A stretch of 64,000 nt of DNA from Bugulina stolonifera (lineage: Eukaryota > Bryozoa > Gymnolaemata > Cheilostomatida > Bugulidae). This document shows, in pieces, positions 44,298 to 53,641 of the stretch (the stretch's first letter is position 1; the number at the start of each line of letters is the position of its first letter). The notes beneath the pieces are model-generated. The model was not told the origin of the DNA. It saw only the letters and a program-made list of their open reading frames with translations, and did not search any database. The stretch is taken from positions 4,874,701 through 4,938,700 of the forward strand of contig OW285195.1 of the NCBI GenBank assembly GCA_935421135.1, written 5' to 3'. The position numbers and the translations under genes were made by a program.

Positions 44298-44825
44298 CTA
44301 GTCAAAGTGAAAAGGTGAAAAAAGCATAATATTGTTTACATGCGTTGTGAGTGGGAAAGTATTATTTCTTTTATTATAGTATAAACGTTGTAATAGAGCT
44401 CTTATAGAATGATCTCGAACTCCTCCTTCTACTCTGCTTAGCCGTGTAATTATTCCCTCCATACTCCACCCTCGAGCTCGAAGGAGACAGAACAAGATGC
44501 AGTAGTCTCCACACACGTTAGTACTCTCTTCTTGTAGACATTCTCCATTCCATACTATTGGTATTTCCCATTGTTGTAACATCTTACCCACATCAGGATA
44601 AATAGAAGGAGGGAGTCCATAGGAGTCAAAATACTCTATTTCTTTTCCATTCGAAAAAACAGAGATCCAATGCTCGCCACTTTTCTCACTTGCTTGAGTG
44701 TTGAAAACAAAAGATCCAGATGGGGAGAAGGAGTCTAAGAAGTGATCCCTTGGCATAACCCCTCTAAAGGAGGTTGATGAGAGTTTATCATCAGATAGAA
44801 TATTCGAGATTGAGAATGTATCCAT
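44298..44825 (-). CDS. Adenain-type cysteine protease
   Basis: This 175-residue protein has the catalytic pattern of adenovirus/ULP1-type proteases (family C5/C48). His is in GEHWISVF (about 52), Asp in EYFDSYG (67), Gln in ECLQEE (98) and Cys in NVCGDYC (105). Polintons encode such an enzyme to mature virion proteins. It lies five bases downstream of the capsid gene, so the two are probably co-transcribed. Length is near that of adenoviral proteases (about 200), and all key residues are visible. Cleavage targets are not evident. Confidence 0.88.
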   Translation of the reverse strand: MDTFSISNILSDDKLSSTSFRGVMPRDHFLDSFSPSGSFVFNTQASEKSGEHWISVFSNGKEIEYFDSYGLPPSIYPDVGKMLQQWEIPIVWNGECLQEESTNVCGDYCILFCLLRARGWSMEGIITRLSRVEGGVRDHSIRALLQRLYYNKRNNTFPLTTHVNNIMLFSPFHFD

Positions 44826-44830
44826 TCTTT

Positions 44831-46177
44831 TTACATCATCCCGGCTACCATAGATACTTCGTGATTTGCATTCAAGTAGATAATGTCATCTTTTTCTTCG
44901 TATACAAACAGTCCAAGTGTATTTTGAGTTTGATTAGCAAATGCTAGATTAATAGATAGACTCCCATTTGATAACAAGTGAAAGTTGTCATCACACAAAT
45001 CTCCTGAAATGTCAAAGGCGTAGAGAGCAGCGCAGGACTTGTATTTGCTAGGGGAGATCTCATTCCCTGTGTCAGCATCGGATGTATTTGTGACAGTGAA
45101 CAAATTCATGAATTCACGAGCAAACTTTCCACTTGCAAAGTTTGGTTCATATCTTCGGGTCACTGGTGTTCCATCAATTAGTAGTTCTAATGAACTTAGG
45201 TTGTTATGTCCGAATTTGAAAGGATTTTGCTTATACGTTCCACTCTTTGCAGTATGGTTGACTAGTCCGACAAAGACTCTGTTTGGCTTCTGTCCCGCTT
45301 GATCAAAGTTTACTCTCACTGACTGGTGTCCAGCAGGGATGACATGGAAATGAGTTTTTATTCGGTCAATTGGTAGTTTTATAGACTCTTGTTGCACAAC
45401 CCAAACATCCATTTGTGCTTTTTGTAATGCTGGATTGGCTTGTACACGTCGAATCCACAATTCTGTCTTAGTTATAGAAATCTTCGCCCCTCCTGCAGGG
45501 TTGTCTGTCTCTGCTAAGAGGGCCATTTGTGGAATAGCACGTTGTAGAGTAAGGCGAGAGCGAACTCCTGGTGGAATAAGTCTTCCTTGAGAAAACATAC
45601 TCAACCTAGGTCTCCCATAGAAACTCAACTCTTTACTTGTGGCTATAAGTTTCTTTCTTTTTTCAATCACTTCGGGAGGAATACCATCATAGTCTTCTCC
45701 AGTTCCTTCATCCTCCATCCACCCACTCCCAACTTTCATATATGTGCTCTTAGCATCTTTACCATAGTTTAAGAGATTCTCGACATAAGCTCTATGTCCA
45801 TAGTTTGGTTCATACTCAACATCTTGCCCAGCCAGTTGAACAGTGGCAGAAGAAAAGAGACTGTGCATAAAATTGTCTCCTGGAACAACCTTTAGTTGTT
45901 CTTCCGCAGGTAGTACGCTTCCATCAGCTTTGCTCACCTTTACTGTGGTGTGTAAGTAAGACCTTGATAGATCTGTGTAGAGTTCGTCTGCGGGTGGGAT
46001 GTTAAATTCAATAGTACCATCAGGGGAGTCCGTAACAGGAGCCAAAGGTACCCACTCACCTCTGAGCACGCTAGTATGAGTTGGCGGAGTGGCAAATAAG
46101 TCAAAACTGGAGTCAACCGTGTCTTGAGAGTCTTCAGAAACCTTGGAGAGAGAGATGGCTCGATGTGTGACGGACAT
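44831..46177 (-). CDS. Major capsid protein candidate (F54H12.2-like)
   Basis: This 448-residue protein resembles the conserved Maverick protein annotated in nematodes and other animals as F54H12.2-like, which I take to be the double-jelly-roll major capsid protein. Features are the N-terminal IEFNIPPADELYTDLSRSYL, the central NPFKFGHNNLSSLELLIDG and predominantly beta-type composition without membrane segments. It is somewhat shorter than many Polinton capsid proteins. A TATA-like ATATATAATCC lies about 85-100 bases upstream. Its place beside protease and penton-like genes supports a structural role. The assignment rests on recognition by eye; a structure prediction would settle it. Confidence 0.75.
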   Translation of the reverse strand: MSVTHRAISLSKVSEDSQDTVDSSFDLFATPPTHTSVLRGEWVPLAPVTDSPDGTIEFNIPPADELYTDLSRSYLHTTVKVSKADGSVLPAEEQLKVVPGDNFMHSLFSSATVQLAGQDVEYEPNYGHRAYVENLLNYGKDAKSTYMKVGSGWMEDEGTGEDYDGIPPEVIEKRKKLIATSKELSFYGRPRLSMFSQGRLIPPGVRSRLTLQRAIPQMALLAETDNPAGGAKISITKTELWIRRVQANPALQKAQMDVWVVQQESIKLPIDRIKTHFHVIPAGHQSVRVNFDQAGQKPNRVFVGLVNHTAKSGTYKQNPFKFGHNNLSSLELLIDGTPVTRRYEPNFASGKFAREFMNLFTVTNTSDADTGNEISPSKYKSCAALYAFDISGDLCDDNFHLLSNGSLSINLAFANQTQNTLGLFVYEEKDDIIYLNANHEVSMVAGMM

Positions 46178-46282
46178 GTTCGATAGTGTGAGAGTTTTTC
46201 CATCTAGTACTTGCTCCTACAAACGTTTGTCTAAGAGTGGGGAGTGGTGAGTATAGGTGTGGATTATATATTTATCTTTCAT

Positions 46283-46693
46283 TTAGTCAAAAACTGTTTT
46301 TCTTCCTTTACGTTTCTTCTTTGTAGACTTTTGACTAACTCGTGCACGTTTGGCGGGTGGTTCACGTAGTTCGTCTTCAACATCACCTAGAAGATCCCCA
46401 CCAGCTTCACGAAAACGTTTTGCTGCAGAAGATTTGAAGTTTTCTCCCTTGATTACATCTCCCAGAACCGAAGCTCCAGTAGTCAATAGCTTTTTCCCAA
46501 TAGTTTTGGCACCATTCTTTAGCATGGGAAGGACCCCTCGGGCCAGTCCAGAAAAGAGTGAGCCGATCCCATTACCCGTCATAATAGGTTTTCCCCTGTA
46601 CACACTCATTCCCTCTCCCACCTGGTTTGCATAATAGTCTTCATACATCTCACCTGACTCATCAGGAAAATATGGAACTATGCGAGGGACCAT
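46283..46693 (-). CDS. pVI/pX-like minor virion protein
   Basis: This 136-residue basic protein has a central amphipathic region (GIGSLFSGLARGVLPMLKNG, about residues 43-62). A Lys/Arg-rich C-terminus follows (AKRARV ... KSTKKKRKGRK). Similar small proteins in Polintons and adintoviruses are compared with adenovirus pVI or pX, which act in membrane disruption or DNA condensation. It lies between the penton-like and major capsid genes. Function is inferred from composition and position only. Confidence 0.65.
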   Translation of the reverse strand: MVPRIVPYFPDESGEMYEDYYANQVGEGMSVYRGKPIMTGNGIGSLFSGLARGVLPMLKNGAKTIGKKLLTTGASVLGDVIKGENFKSSAAKRFREAGGDLLGDVEDELREPPAKRARVSQKSTKKKRKGRKTVFD

Positions 46694-46711
46694 GTTATTT
46701 CTCTGTCTGTA

Positions 46712-47458
46712 CTATTTCTCTCCACGCGGTCTGAAACGAACCGTCAGCACAACCTTTCCACTACGAAATGAGACCCTTTCTCCGTCATCACGTCTTATAT
46801 CTACCTCGATGAGGTCTGTGCTTGTATTAGACACTGGAGAGTATTGAACATTCGAAAACTCAAAGAAAACGGTGCTATTTCTTTCACTCTCTGTTATAGG
46901 AACTGTGCGAAGTAGGGGGACTAGACTATCTCCAACATGTCTTGGTGAGACTACGGAGGAGTAGACATAGAGGGATGTAAAACCAGCATTGATGTCTGGA
47001 GGGTTTTGACTCCTGTTGATTTCCGCAGCATATTCTACATCAGGCTTGAATCCCAACACCCACGCAACATCACGTGACATCATGACAGAGTGTTCCTGTT
47101 CTCTCAACATGAGGAAAGTTTCATTCCGTAGACTATCATAGTAAAAGCTCACTACTTTTTCTAAGTCGTAGTTTATTAGTATTCTATTGATCTCACTCAA
47201 AAGGTCACCCATGGAAGCATACCTTCCACTCCTGATTTCACATTTTCGTTCGACTCCATCTTTTGTATTCGTAACCACTACATAGCCATCTTCTACATTT
47301 CTCCAGGATGCGGGGTACTGAATGTCAAGTAACCCAACCTCCCACTGAGATGAGTGAAGCTTCAATGTCTTGGCTAGCTTCGTAATGAAGTGAGCATTGG
47401 TGTTTGTGTCACTCCCACCGATGCGGACATTTGAGGTAAGTGTGACATTGAAGGCCAT
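46712..47458 (-). CDS. Penton-like minor capsid protein
   Basis: This 248-residue protein begins with a beta-rich segment and ITKLAKTLKLHSSQWEVGLL followed by DIQYPASW. That is the N-terminal pattern shared by Maverick minor capsid (single-jelly-roll, penton-type) proteins of animals. The rest is beta-type and lacks membrane segments. A TATA-like GTATAAATT (about 47495-47503) and an ACTCTCAAAG stretch precede the ATG. Its stop lies 18 bases before the pVI/pX-like start. Confidence 0.72.
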   Translation of the reverse strand: MAFNVTLTSNVRIGGSDTNTNAHFITKLAKTLKLHSSQWEVGLLDIQYPASWRNVEDGYVVVTNTKDGVERKCEIRSGRYASMGDLLSEINRILINYDLEKVVSFYYDSLRNETFLMLREQEHSVMMSRDVAWVLGFKPDVEYAAEINRSQNPPDINAGFTSLYVYSSVVSPRHVGDSLVPLLRTVPITESERNSTVFFEFSNVQYSPVSNTSTDLIEVDIRRDDGERVSFRSGKVVLTVRFRPRGEK

Positions 47459-47512
47459 CTTTGAGAGTGAGCAAAACTGAACTTACATATTGAATTTATA
47501 CTACCTTTGATT

Positions 47513-48583
47513 TTACACAAACTGACTAGAATCTATCCAACTATTAAATGAAGAGGGATAACCACTCCATTTCACGAAACTCTCTTCTTTTCCTCTCCTT
47601 CTCCGCTTACGTATTACTTTCTCAACTCTAAAGATTTCAGGTAGGTTAACATGTTGCAATTCTTGTGCATAGAATGTTCCATCTACTCCTTCTTTGTTTA
47701 GGTCTTCCAGTGAATAGACAGGGGGTGAGGTATGTGCCTTGACTGCTTTTATGGTGAATATCTCGGTTGACCAGTTTGGTGTGAACCCTCGCTCAAAGCT
47801 ACTACGGGCCATCGAAATCCGAACATGATCACCTGGTGAATATTTTACTCTTGTTTTCTTTAAGCATCGTTTAGGTGAGAACTCATTTAACCGAACCCAA
47901 ACCTCTTCTTGATTATCGTAATCAACCTCAATAGGTTTCATTCCAATTGACCTATTAAAACTGTTGTTATATCCTTGGACTAGGTCTTCTACATCTTCTA
48001 AGTAGCGTCCATCTCCTCTATAAGTGAGTAGACGATGAATTTTCCCTCTCAATGTTCTATTAAAGCGTTCAACAAGAGCAGCCTTGATGATCTCATTCTC
48101 AGAGGTGAAATGGCTAACTCCATACTTCTTTAGCACTTCGCTCACTCTTCTGTTTAGGAACTCCTTACCTTTATCAGTTTGTATTTGTCTAAAGCTTTCA
48201 TTTTCGAATAGAGAGATGAGTGCATTGGACACTTCCAGACCAGACTTGGAATGAAGAGGAAAGACCCATGCTTTCCGTGAGAAGGCATCTATGCAGGTGA
48301 GCAAAAATGTTACTCCATCATTTGAGTCCTTGTGCGCACGCACATCCACGAGATCTGCCTGGAGTTGTTCACCAATCCCACTCACAAACGTTTTTCTCCT
48401 TGTAAACTTCATTCTAATCGGGCGATGAAGAGTGTATGCGTCTTGACTTCTCAACCACTTCTCAACATCATTCTCATTAATACCAGGAGGAGAAGCTAAA
48501 ACTAACTTTCTCTTTCCTCCAAAAGATGGTGGTTGAGGAGGGGAGAAGTAAATATCGCGTAGACCTTCATCTATATCATCCAT
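47513..48583 (-). CDS. Polinton-type DDE integrase with chromodomain
   Basis: This 356-residue protein has a retroviral-integrase core: Asp about 77 in QADLVD, Asp 137 in TDKGKEF and Glu 172 in VERFNR, the last two about 35 residues apart. A C-terminal chromodomain with FVKWSGYPSSFNSWI follows (about 310-352). Polinton integrases join TIR ends to target DNA with a 6-bp stagger, which fits the TSDs of A, B and C. The usual N-terminal zinc-binding region is not obvious. Its start overlaps the upstream gene by 13 bases. It is the only candidate in the window to move all three elements. Confidence 0.9.
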   Translation of the reverse strand: MDDIDEGLRDIYFSPPQPPSFGGKRKLVLASPPGINENDVEKWLRSQDAYTLHRPIRMKFTRRKTFVSGIGEQLQADLVDVRAHKDSNDGVTFLLTCIDAFSRKAWVFPLHSKSGLEVSNALISLFENESFRQIQTDKGKEFLNRRVSEVLKKYGVSHFTSENEIIKAALVERFNRTLRGKIHRLLTYRGDGRYLEDVEDLVQGYNNSFNRSIGMKPIEVDYDNQEEVWVRLNEFSPKRCLKKTRVKYSPGDHVRISMARSSFERGFTPNWSTEIFTIKAVKAHTSPPVYSLEDLNKEGVDGTFYAQELQHVNLPEIFRVEKVIRKRRRRGKEESFVKWSGYPSSFNSWIDSSQFV

Positions 48584-49158
48584 CTTTCTTTTTTACTATC
48601 GCTTGCAAGAGGGGTTTTAGGAAGCTTTCGCCTAGACCTAGTTTTGATAGGACTTCTATTATCACCCTTCCTACTCCAACGTGCGCCAGCTTCTGACTTC
48701 TCTGGTTTTGTTTCTCTCCTATATGGGTATGGTAGTGGTGACCTTGAGCCACTTCGCCTCTTTTCATCATCTCTTTTTTTCTCTCGCCCTCGCTCTTGTG
48801 CTTCTTCTTCTCTTTGTCTCCATGTATGCATTTCATTAAATCTAGTGTTAATTCCCTCTAATGTATTATACAACTCCTGCTGGGGATGGCGTGATCTCTC
48901 CAACTCTTTTAGGAACTTATTCATTCTATGAGTATGTTGCTCTAGCTGAGAGTAGATGTCTGTATTAGGGTTTTTGAGGTTAGATATTACATCTTTTCTG
49001 CTTTTTTCTGCCAGGAGTAGATCCCCATTTGTAGAGAGTGAGGGTAGATGCTCTCCTTCTTTTTTGTTGTTTCTACTATTCATTGATTCATATGTATGTT
49101 TATCCATAAGAAGATACTTTTTAGAAAACTTGAGACTCATTTCACCTTTGTCCACCAC
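48571..49158 (-). CDS. Charged, Arg/Ser-rich protein of element B
   Basis: This 195-residue frame has no family I recognise. The first half is helical, and the second is strongly charged with RE, KK and RS-type runs (about 115-190), suggesting nucleic-acid binding or a virion core role. It overlaps the upstream gene by 17 bases and the integrase by 13, typical of compact viral gene blocks. A downstream ATG at residue 7 is an alternative start. Confidence 0.6.
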   Translation of the reverse strand: MVDKGEMSLKFSKKYLLMDKHTYESMNSRNNKKEGEHLPSLSTNGDLLLAEKSRKDVISNLKNPNTDIYSQLEQHTHRMNKFLKELERSRHPQQELYNTLEGINTRFNEMHTWRQREEEAQERGREKKRDDEKRRSGSRSPLPYPYRRETKPEKSEAGARWSRKGDNRSPIKTRSRRKLPKTPLASDSKKERWMI

Positions 49159-49540
49159 CTAATCCACCAAGCACACCTCCGAGTAAACTTGCCAATGGCT
49201 TCAAAAGAAGACCTAAAAATCCACCACGTTGTAGGATTAACTTTTTCTGCCTCACACTAGTACGAGAGTTGGTGAGATCCTCAATGGCCCTTCTATGTCG
49301 GCGTAGAGAGTTCAACTGAGCGGTAGTCAGATGAACATTACCTAATAATACATTTCGAGCACACTCAACAAGAGCGAGTATAAGGTCTTTGTTAGCCTCA
49401 GCAATGGTTGAATCTCTGATGGTTGCAGATGCTTTTGTCAGTGCATATATACTCAAGGCATTCCTCCTCAACCTTGGAGAATACTTGGGCGAATTAATGT
49501 ATCTCATGCTTGATGATGGATGTGCTCTCTCCGAGTCCAA
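49142..49540 (-). CDS. Small protein with hydrophobic Gly/Leu C-terminus
   Basis: This 132-residue protein is helical and basic. Residues 105-130 form a Gly- and Leu-rich hydrophobic tail (GGFLGLLLKPLASLLGGVLGG). Proteins ending in QRGGFLxxLL...LGG-type tails occur next to packaging ATPases in animal Polintons; I recall the pattern but not a function. The tail could insert in a membrane or serve as a protease-released peptide. Confidence 0.6.
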   Translation of the reverse strand: MDSERAHPSSSMRYINSPKYSPRLRRNALSIYALTKASATIRDSTIAEANKDLILALVECARNVLLGNVHLTTAQLNSLRRHRRAIEDLTNSRTSVRQKKLILQRGGFLGLLLKPLASLLGGVLGGLGGGQR

Positions 49541-49572
49541 GACAGTTTATGGAGAGAGTAGAGATGTGAATG

Positions 49573-50232
49573 CTACTTATATTCCAGGGTATTCGGGATA
49601 TATACAGTCATGGGAGAGTGCTCAGAAGCAAAATTACCGATCAGTCTAGCCCACTCCGGGGTTTCCTGGCGAAGATTCAAGAATAGAAAAGAGTGTGGCT
49701 TACGTGTAGCATCACTAAAAGCTTCTTGAACAGCTCTTGTACTCTGAGGAAAAGCCTGCTTTGCAAGATTGGTAACAGACATTCCGTCTCTGGGGTTCTT
49801 GAACAAGAAAAAGTACTGCGAGTTTATTGACACTGTTCTGTTATCTTTCGGGAAAAGGTTCTGTAGTAAGAAAAAGACGCTTATGTTCAGGTGGTGACTG
49901 AACTTTGTAAAGATTGCATTAGTAGTCTCTTTCCCCCCGACTTCACCCATCAAGTCATCAATGATGAGCCAGCGATTCTTCCCATCACGCTCTATATCCA
50001 TCTCTACATCAATGAGTCCTGAATGAAACCTTACTTTATCTTTGTAATCTTCAAAGCGGCGTTGCCAAACTCCATAGCAGTAAATGATTTCAACAGGAGT
50101 GGGTGAAGCAATTTCATCAACTCTCTTAATAAGACTAAATAGTAGTTCCGTTTTTCCACTCCCTGTTGGACCACAGACTAGAGCTGTGAAGGGACTCTGC
50201 AAGCGAAGATCGATTTCTTGGTGTGGACGCAT
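49573..50232 (-). CDS. Genome-packaging ATPase (FtsK/HerA type)
   Basis: This 219-residue protein has a Walker A motif GPTGSGKT (residues 21-28) and a Walker B motif WLIIDDL (88-94). The size and arrangement match A32-like/HerA packaging ATPases of Polintons, which pump DNA into preformed capsids. The ATG at 50232 gives a short lead before the P-loop, as expected. The first 98 bases overlap the upstream membrane-protein gene in another frame. Confidence 0.88.
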   Translation of the reverse strand: MRPHQEIDLRLQSPFTALVCGPTGSGKTELLFSLIKRVDEIASPTPVEIIYCYGVWQRRFEDYKDKVRFHSGLIDVEMDIERDGKNRWLIIDDLMGEVGGKETTNAIFTKFSHHLNISVFFLLQNLFPKDNRTVSINSQYFFLFKNPRDGMSVTNLAKQAFPQSTRAVQEAFSDATRKPHSFLFLNLRQETPEWARLIGNFASEHSPMTVYIPNTLEYK

Positions 50233-50542
50233 GCTGATCCAGTTGAGTAGCTAATAGAGTTGTGTTTGTTTTTAAAAAGTGTCCTTGCTTAAGTACTCCT
50301 TTGTCTTTGCCATTGGGTGGTTCCCTATCACTTAGATATGTGTAAACTGATGGGGATAAAGATGAGCAAGAAAGTATAAATAGTATTATGATTATGTAGA
50401 ATGTGAACTTCTTTCTTTTGTTGCTTCTCTCTCCTATTTGCTCCCTTCCCTCTTCAGCAGAGATAGCTACTACTTCATCTAAGAGACCATCAGCCACATC
50501 TTCATAATTCTCATTTCTACATACTACCTCTTGCTTTGACAT
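50135..50542 (-). CDS. Single-pass membrane protein of element B
   Basis: This 135-residue frame has an acidic N-terminus, a basic anchor NKRKK at 41-45, one hydrophobic segment (about 46-66, FTFYIIIILFILSCSS) and a polar C-terminal half. It has no recognised family. The end overlaps the ATPase start by 98 bases. The coherent membrane segment with a basic flank argues for a real gene. A TATA-like TGTATAGA and CTCTCAAAC precede the start. Confidence 0.55.
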   Translation of the reverse strand: MSKQEVVCRNENYEDVADGLLDEVVAISAEEGREQIGERSNKRKKFTFYIIIILFILSCSSLSPSVYTYLSDREPPNGKDKGVLKQGHFLKTNTTLLATQLDQHASTPRNRSSLAESLHSSSLWSNREWKNGTTI

Positions 50543-50582
50543 CTTGCCCTTGTTTGAGAGAACAATTGGAATCTATACACTT

Positions 50583-51920
50583 TTATTCATCATTACTTTC
50601 TCCTGTTGGAACCCACTGTGGCAGTTTAGTATCTTCCCCTTCTGCTTTTGCATCATCATCATCTAGTTTGTTAGCCAGGTGGGGAATTATGTGATCAATA
50701 ATTGATACACTATCCATTTTTTCTTCTTCTTCTTCTTCTTCTTCTTTTTGCAAACGCTCGATTTCCATCATTAACCTCTCTTTTTCCATTCTTTCCTCTG
50801 TTAACTTTTTTTCTAAGAAGGCAATGCGATTTGTTCTTCTCTCTTTTCTTGCATCAATTCTCTGTTGCATCTCTAGTGCTTCTTTCCACCCCAGTGCTCC
50901 CGCCAATTCCACTTTCTTTAGTGCCAATTCTTGTTCTATCTTTCTAATCTCTTGTTCCCTTTTGTCACACATTTCAACCTCTTCTTTAGTTTCTACATGA
51001 GTTTGCTCTTCTATCAAAATCTGGTTATTCTCTCCTGTAGAAGTCTCTCTCACTTCCACCCTAGCTTCTCCTGGTGAAGGGCTTCTTATCACCTCTAACC
51101 CGTTTTTGGATGAATCTAGTTCTCCAATGTCACACATTTCAGCCTCTTCTATCATAACCTGGTTAGTCTCTCCTGTAGAAGTCTCTCTCAACTCTAATCT
51201 AGCATCTCCTGGTGAAGGGCTTCTTATCACCTCTAACCCATTTTTGGATGGATCTAGTTCTCCAAACAATCGCCCTGCATATAGCGTATTACCTCTACTA
51301 AGAATTAAACCAGGGATGCTTTCTTCATTGTAACTCCTCTTCGCTCGCGATTTCTCCTTCCCATCCTCAAAGCGACATCTTCTTGCCCCATCCTTTAATA
51401 TGTTCAATACTCTATGATAGAGTTCATTCTTTGAGCCTTCCCCACCAGGTTCATTATCCAGATATAGTAAGAAGTGAGTGTTAAAAGTGGCCTCCGCTCC
51501 CACACCAGTTTCATCCCAGTTTCTATCTTCAATAATCTTCTCAACCTCCACTCTACACCAGGTTGACAACTCTGCATTCCTAAGAAGGAGTAAGGGAGAA
51601 GAAACGGATGCGTTTTTTGTTTCTACCATAGATGAAAATCTTGACCTAGCTCCTGTTAAGTCTTCATAACAAAGTGCCATTTTCCTCAACTTTTCCTCTC
51701 CTATCTTAAAAGGGATATTCATAGAGAGTGAAAGTGTTCTAAAATAGATGGCAAGCTCTACCACTAAGGAATTATGAGCGAGTCTGTCAACCCAATACCA
51801 CATCCATGGACTATTCGTTTCTTCGATATTACTTTTGATCATATAATCCCATACAGACTTCGGGAGGACTTCCTTTAAAAGTACATATCTCCCCGCTGCT
51901 CCTTTGGTGAGAAAAGACAT
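50583..51920 (-). CDS. Unrecognised coiled-coil protein with internal duplication
   Basis: This is the first gene from the right end, 445 residues. Residues 1-215 are globular-looking and unfamiliar. Residues 220-265 and 266-311 are a tandem duplication (both with SKNGLEVIRSPSPG), also visible in the DNA. Residues 312-402 form a highly charged predicted coiled coil ending in an eight-Glu run. It lacks B-family polymerase, helicase or nuclease motifs, so it does not replace the missing PolB by anything I can see. The close SPSP copies suggest recent duplication. Confidence 0.72.
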   Translation of the reverse strand: MSFLTKGAAGRYVLLKEVLPKSVWDYMIKSNIEETNSPWMWYWVDRLAHNSLVVELAIYFRTLSLSMNIPFKIGEEKLRKMALCYEDLTGARSRFSSMVETKNASVSSPLLLLRNAELSTWCRVEVEKIIEDRNWDETGVGAEATFNTHFLLYLDNEPGGEGSKNELYHRVLNILKDGARRCRFEDGKEKSRAKRSYNEESIPGLILSRGNTLYAGRLFGELDPSKNGLEVIRSPSPGDARLELRETSTGETNQVMIEEAEMCDIGELDSSKNGLEVIRSPSPGEARVEVRETSTGENNQILIEEQTHVETKEEVEMCDKREQEIRKIEQELALKKVELAGALGWKEALEMQQRIDARKERRTNRIAFLEKKLTEERMEKERLMMEIERLQKEEEEEEEEKMDSVSIIDHIIPHLANKLDDDDAKAEGEDTKLPQWVPTGESNDE

Positions 51921-51973
51921 GTTTGCTATGACTAAGTCTTCTTTGTATTAATACTATCATCAGTCAAACTTAT

Positions 51974-51981
51974 CTTTTATA
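51974..51981 (-). promoter_or_regulatory. TATA box of the first minus-strand gene in element B
   Basis: TATAAAAG, read on the minus strand, lies 53 bases before the ATG at 51920 and just inside the right TIR. It is well placed to start the rightmost gene. Confidence 0.55.
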
Positions 51982-51989
51982 GTCCCACC

Positions 51990-52675
51990 CCAGTGGAACT
52001 CGGAATAGGCGGCGGGCCGCTGCCTAGTCGCTTGGCCCGGTGGATACGGGGCACCGGCGTCGCCTCCACGTGTACGGTCGGCGCCGCACGCAACGTGGGC
52101 GGACGCGGCTTGACCGCCTCAAACGATTGGTTGTTCGGGTGAGTGGGGGTTGCGGGGGGAGGGTGGGCGGCGGTGGAGGAGGGGTGGCGGTGATGACGGT
52201 GATGGCGGCGGCGGCGGCGGTGGTGGTGGTGGTGGCGGCGGCGGCGGTGGTGGTGGTGGTGGCGGCGGTGGTGGTGGTGGCGGTGGCGGCGGTGGCGGCG
52301 GCGGTGGTGAGGGCGGTGGTGGTGGCGGCGGCGGTGGCGGTGGTGAGGGCGGTGGTGGCGGCGGCGGCGACGGCGGTGGTGCGGACGGGACGAGGGCGGT
52401 GGCGGGGAGGAGGGAGGAGTGGGAGGTGGGGGAGGGGGAGGGGAGGAGGGTGGGAAGGAGGAAGGGAAGGGGTCGTGGCCGGGTTTGGGGTCAAGTGTGC
52501 AAATGTTTTTTCGACCAATCAGAATGGGGGATTTTGGGGTGACCTTGGCAAGGTCGTGTGCAAAATTTTTGTGCTCTTCTGTGATTGGTTGAAATCGGAA
52601 ATACCGGCTTGTGATTGGTTGAAAACAGGGGTCAATGAGTGCGTGTCTGTCTAGAAGTGCACTGACTATACTACT
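51990..52675 (-). repeat. Element B right TIR
   Basis: This is the inverted copy of the left TIR, with the GGC/GGT tract at about 52160-52410 and the CCAAT pair. The match fades between about 51990 and 52010, so this end is shorter than those of A and C. Confidence 0.88.
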
Positions 52676-53641
52676 TATCTTGCTGTACCTAATGCAAAGC
52701 AAAGACACAACATAGCAGAGAGCTATGGCAATATCGGTCTTACCTATTTCAAAATGGGTCAGCCAACCGAGGCTTTGCGCTACCAAATGAAATCGTTAGG
52801 TACGTACACAGCTTTATATGGTGACGATGGAAAACATGTCGATGTTGCTGATTGTTTGAGAAAGGTTGGCAATATCTACTACGGGTTAGAGGAAGAGGGT
52901 GAGGCACTTACTTACCATATGAAATCACTAAACATGAAGCTAGGTCTATATGGTACTGAAGCAGTTAACGAGGATATTGCCAACAGCTATGGTGACATTG
53001 GTGTGGTATACGACAGCATGGGTGAATATAGCACTGCATTGTATTATACCATGAAGTCGCTAGAGATGTACATAGCGGTGTATGGTGCCGAGGCCAAACA
53101 TGATCATACACTGTATATCATACTGTTATTGCTGTATTGGTACTGTGTATCACAACATGGGAGAATACAACAAGGCATTGGACTATCTCAAGAAGTCATT
53201 AGATATGGATCTAGCTGTATATGGTGCTGAAGCTAAACATGATTCCATAGCTACCAACTATAATGACCTGGCCTTTGTTTATCATAAACTAGGCGAGTAT
53301 AGAACGGCCATTGTCTACTATGGTAAAACTATACAAATCTATAGAGCTGCTTTTGGTGAAAATACAAACCATATATTTCTTGCCATCAGTTATAGCAACA
53401 TTGGTGATGTTTATGCATGTGTGGGAGAATATAAAAACTCGTTCGACTATCATGCTTCGTCGCTATGCATGACTGTGGCAGTGCATAGGGAAAATGAGAC
53501 CTCAGAACACAGAGATTTGGCATCCAACTACCACAAGCTAGGTAGACTGTACCATAAAGTAGGTCAATATAAAGACTCCATGCACTACTATACCAATGCA
53601 CTATTACAGATAAGTAGGATTAGCACACCAGATCCCACTGT
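52676..53641 (+). pseudogene. NTase-TPR gene, middle TPR segment between B and C
   Basis: This 966-bp piece includes both flanking target copies. It encodes kinesin-light-chain-type TPRs, for example SYGNIGLTYFKMGQPTEALR and IGTVYHNMGEYNKALDYLKK. Removing element B with one TATCTT brings it into frame with the segment ending at 42276. A frameshift lies at about 53095-53160, where the TPR reading moves to another frame. Removing element C (a multiple of three with one target copy) joins it in frame to the last segment. Confidence 0.8.

Larger units (their letters stand above)
42277..52675. mobile_element. Element B: Polinton/Maverick-type element with virion genes, no PolB
   Basis: This 10,399-bp element has TIRs like those of A and C and the 6-bp target duplication TATCTT (42271-42276 and 52676-52681). 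All protein genes lie on the minus strand, intronless and closely spaced. They encode a DDE integrase with chromodomain, a packaging ATPase, an adenain-type protease and capsid-type proteins, which is the Polinton/adintovirus set. No frame shows B-family polymerase motifs, although Polintons normally encode a protein-primed PolB and are 15-20 kb. It is therefore a deletion derivative or one part of a multi-component element. Confidence 0.92.
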
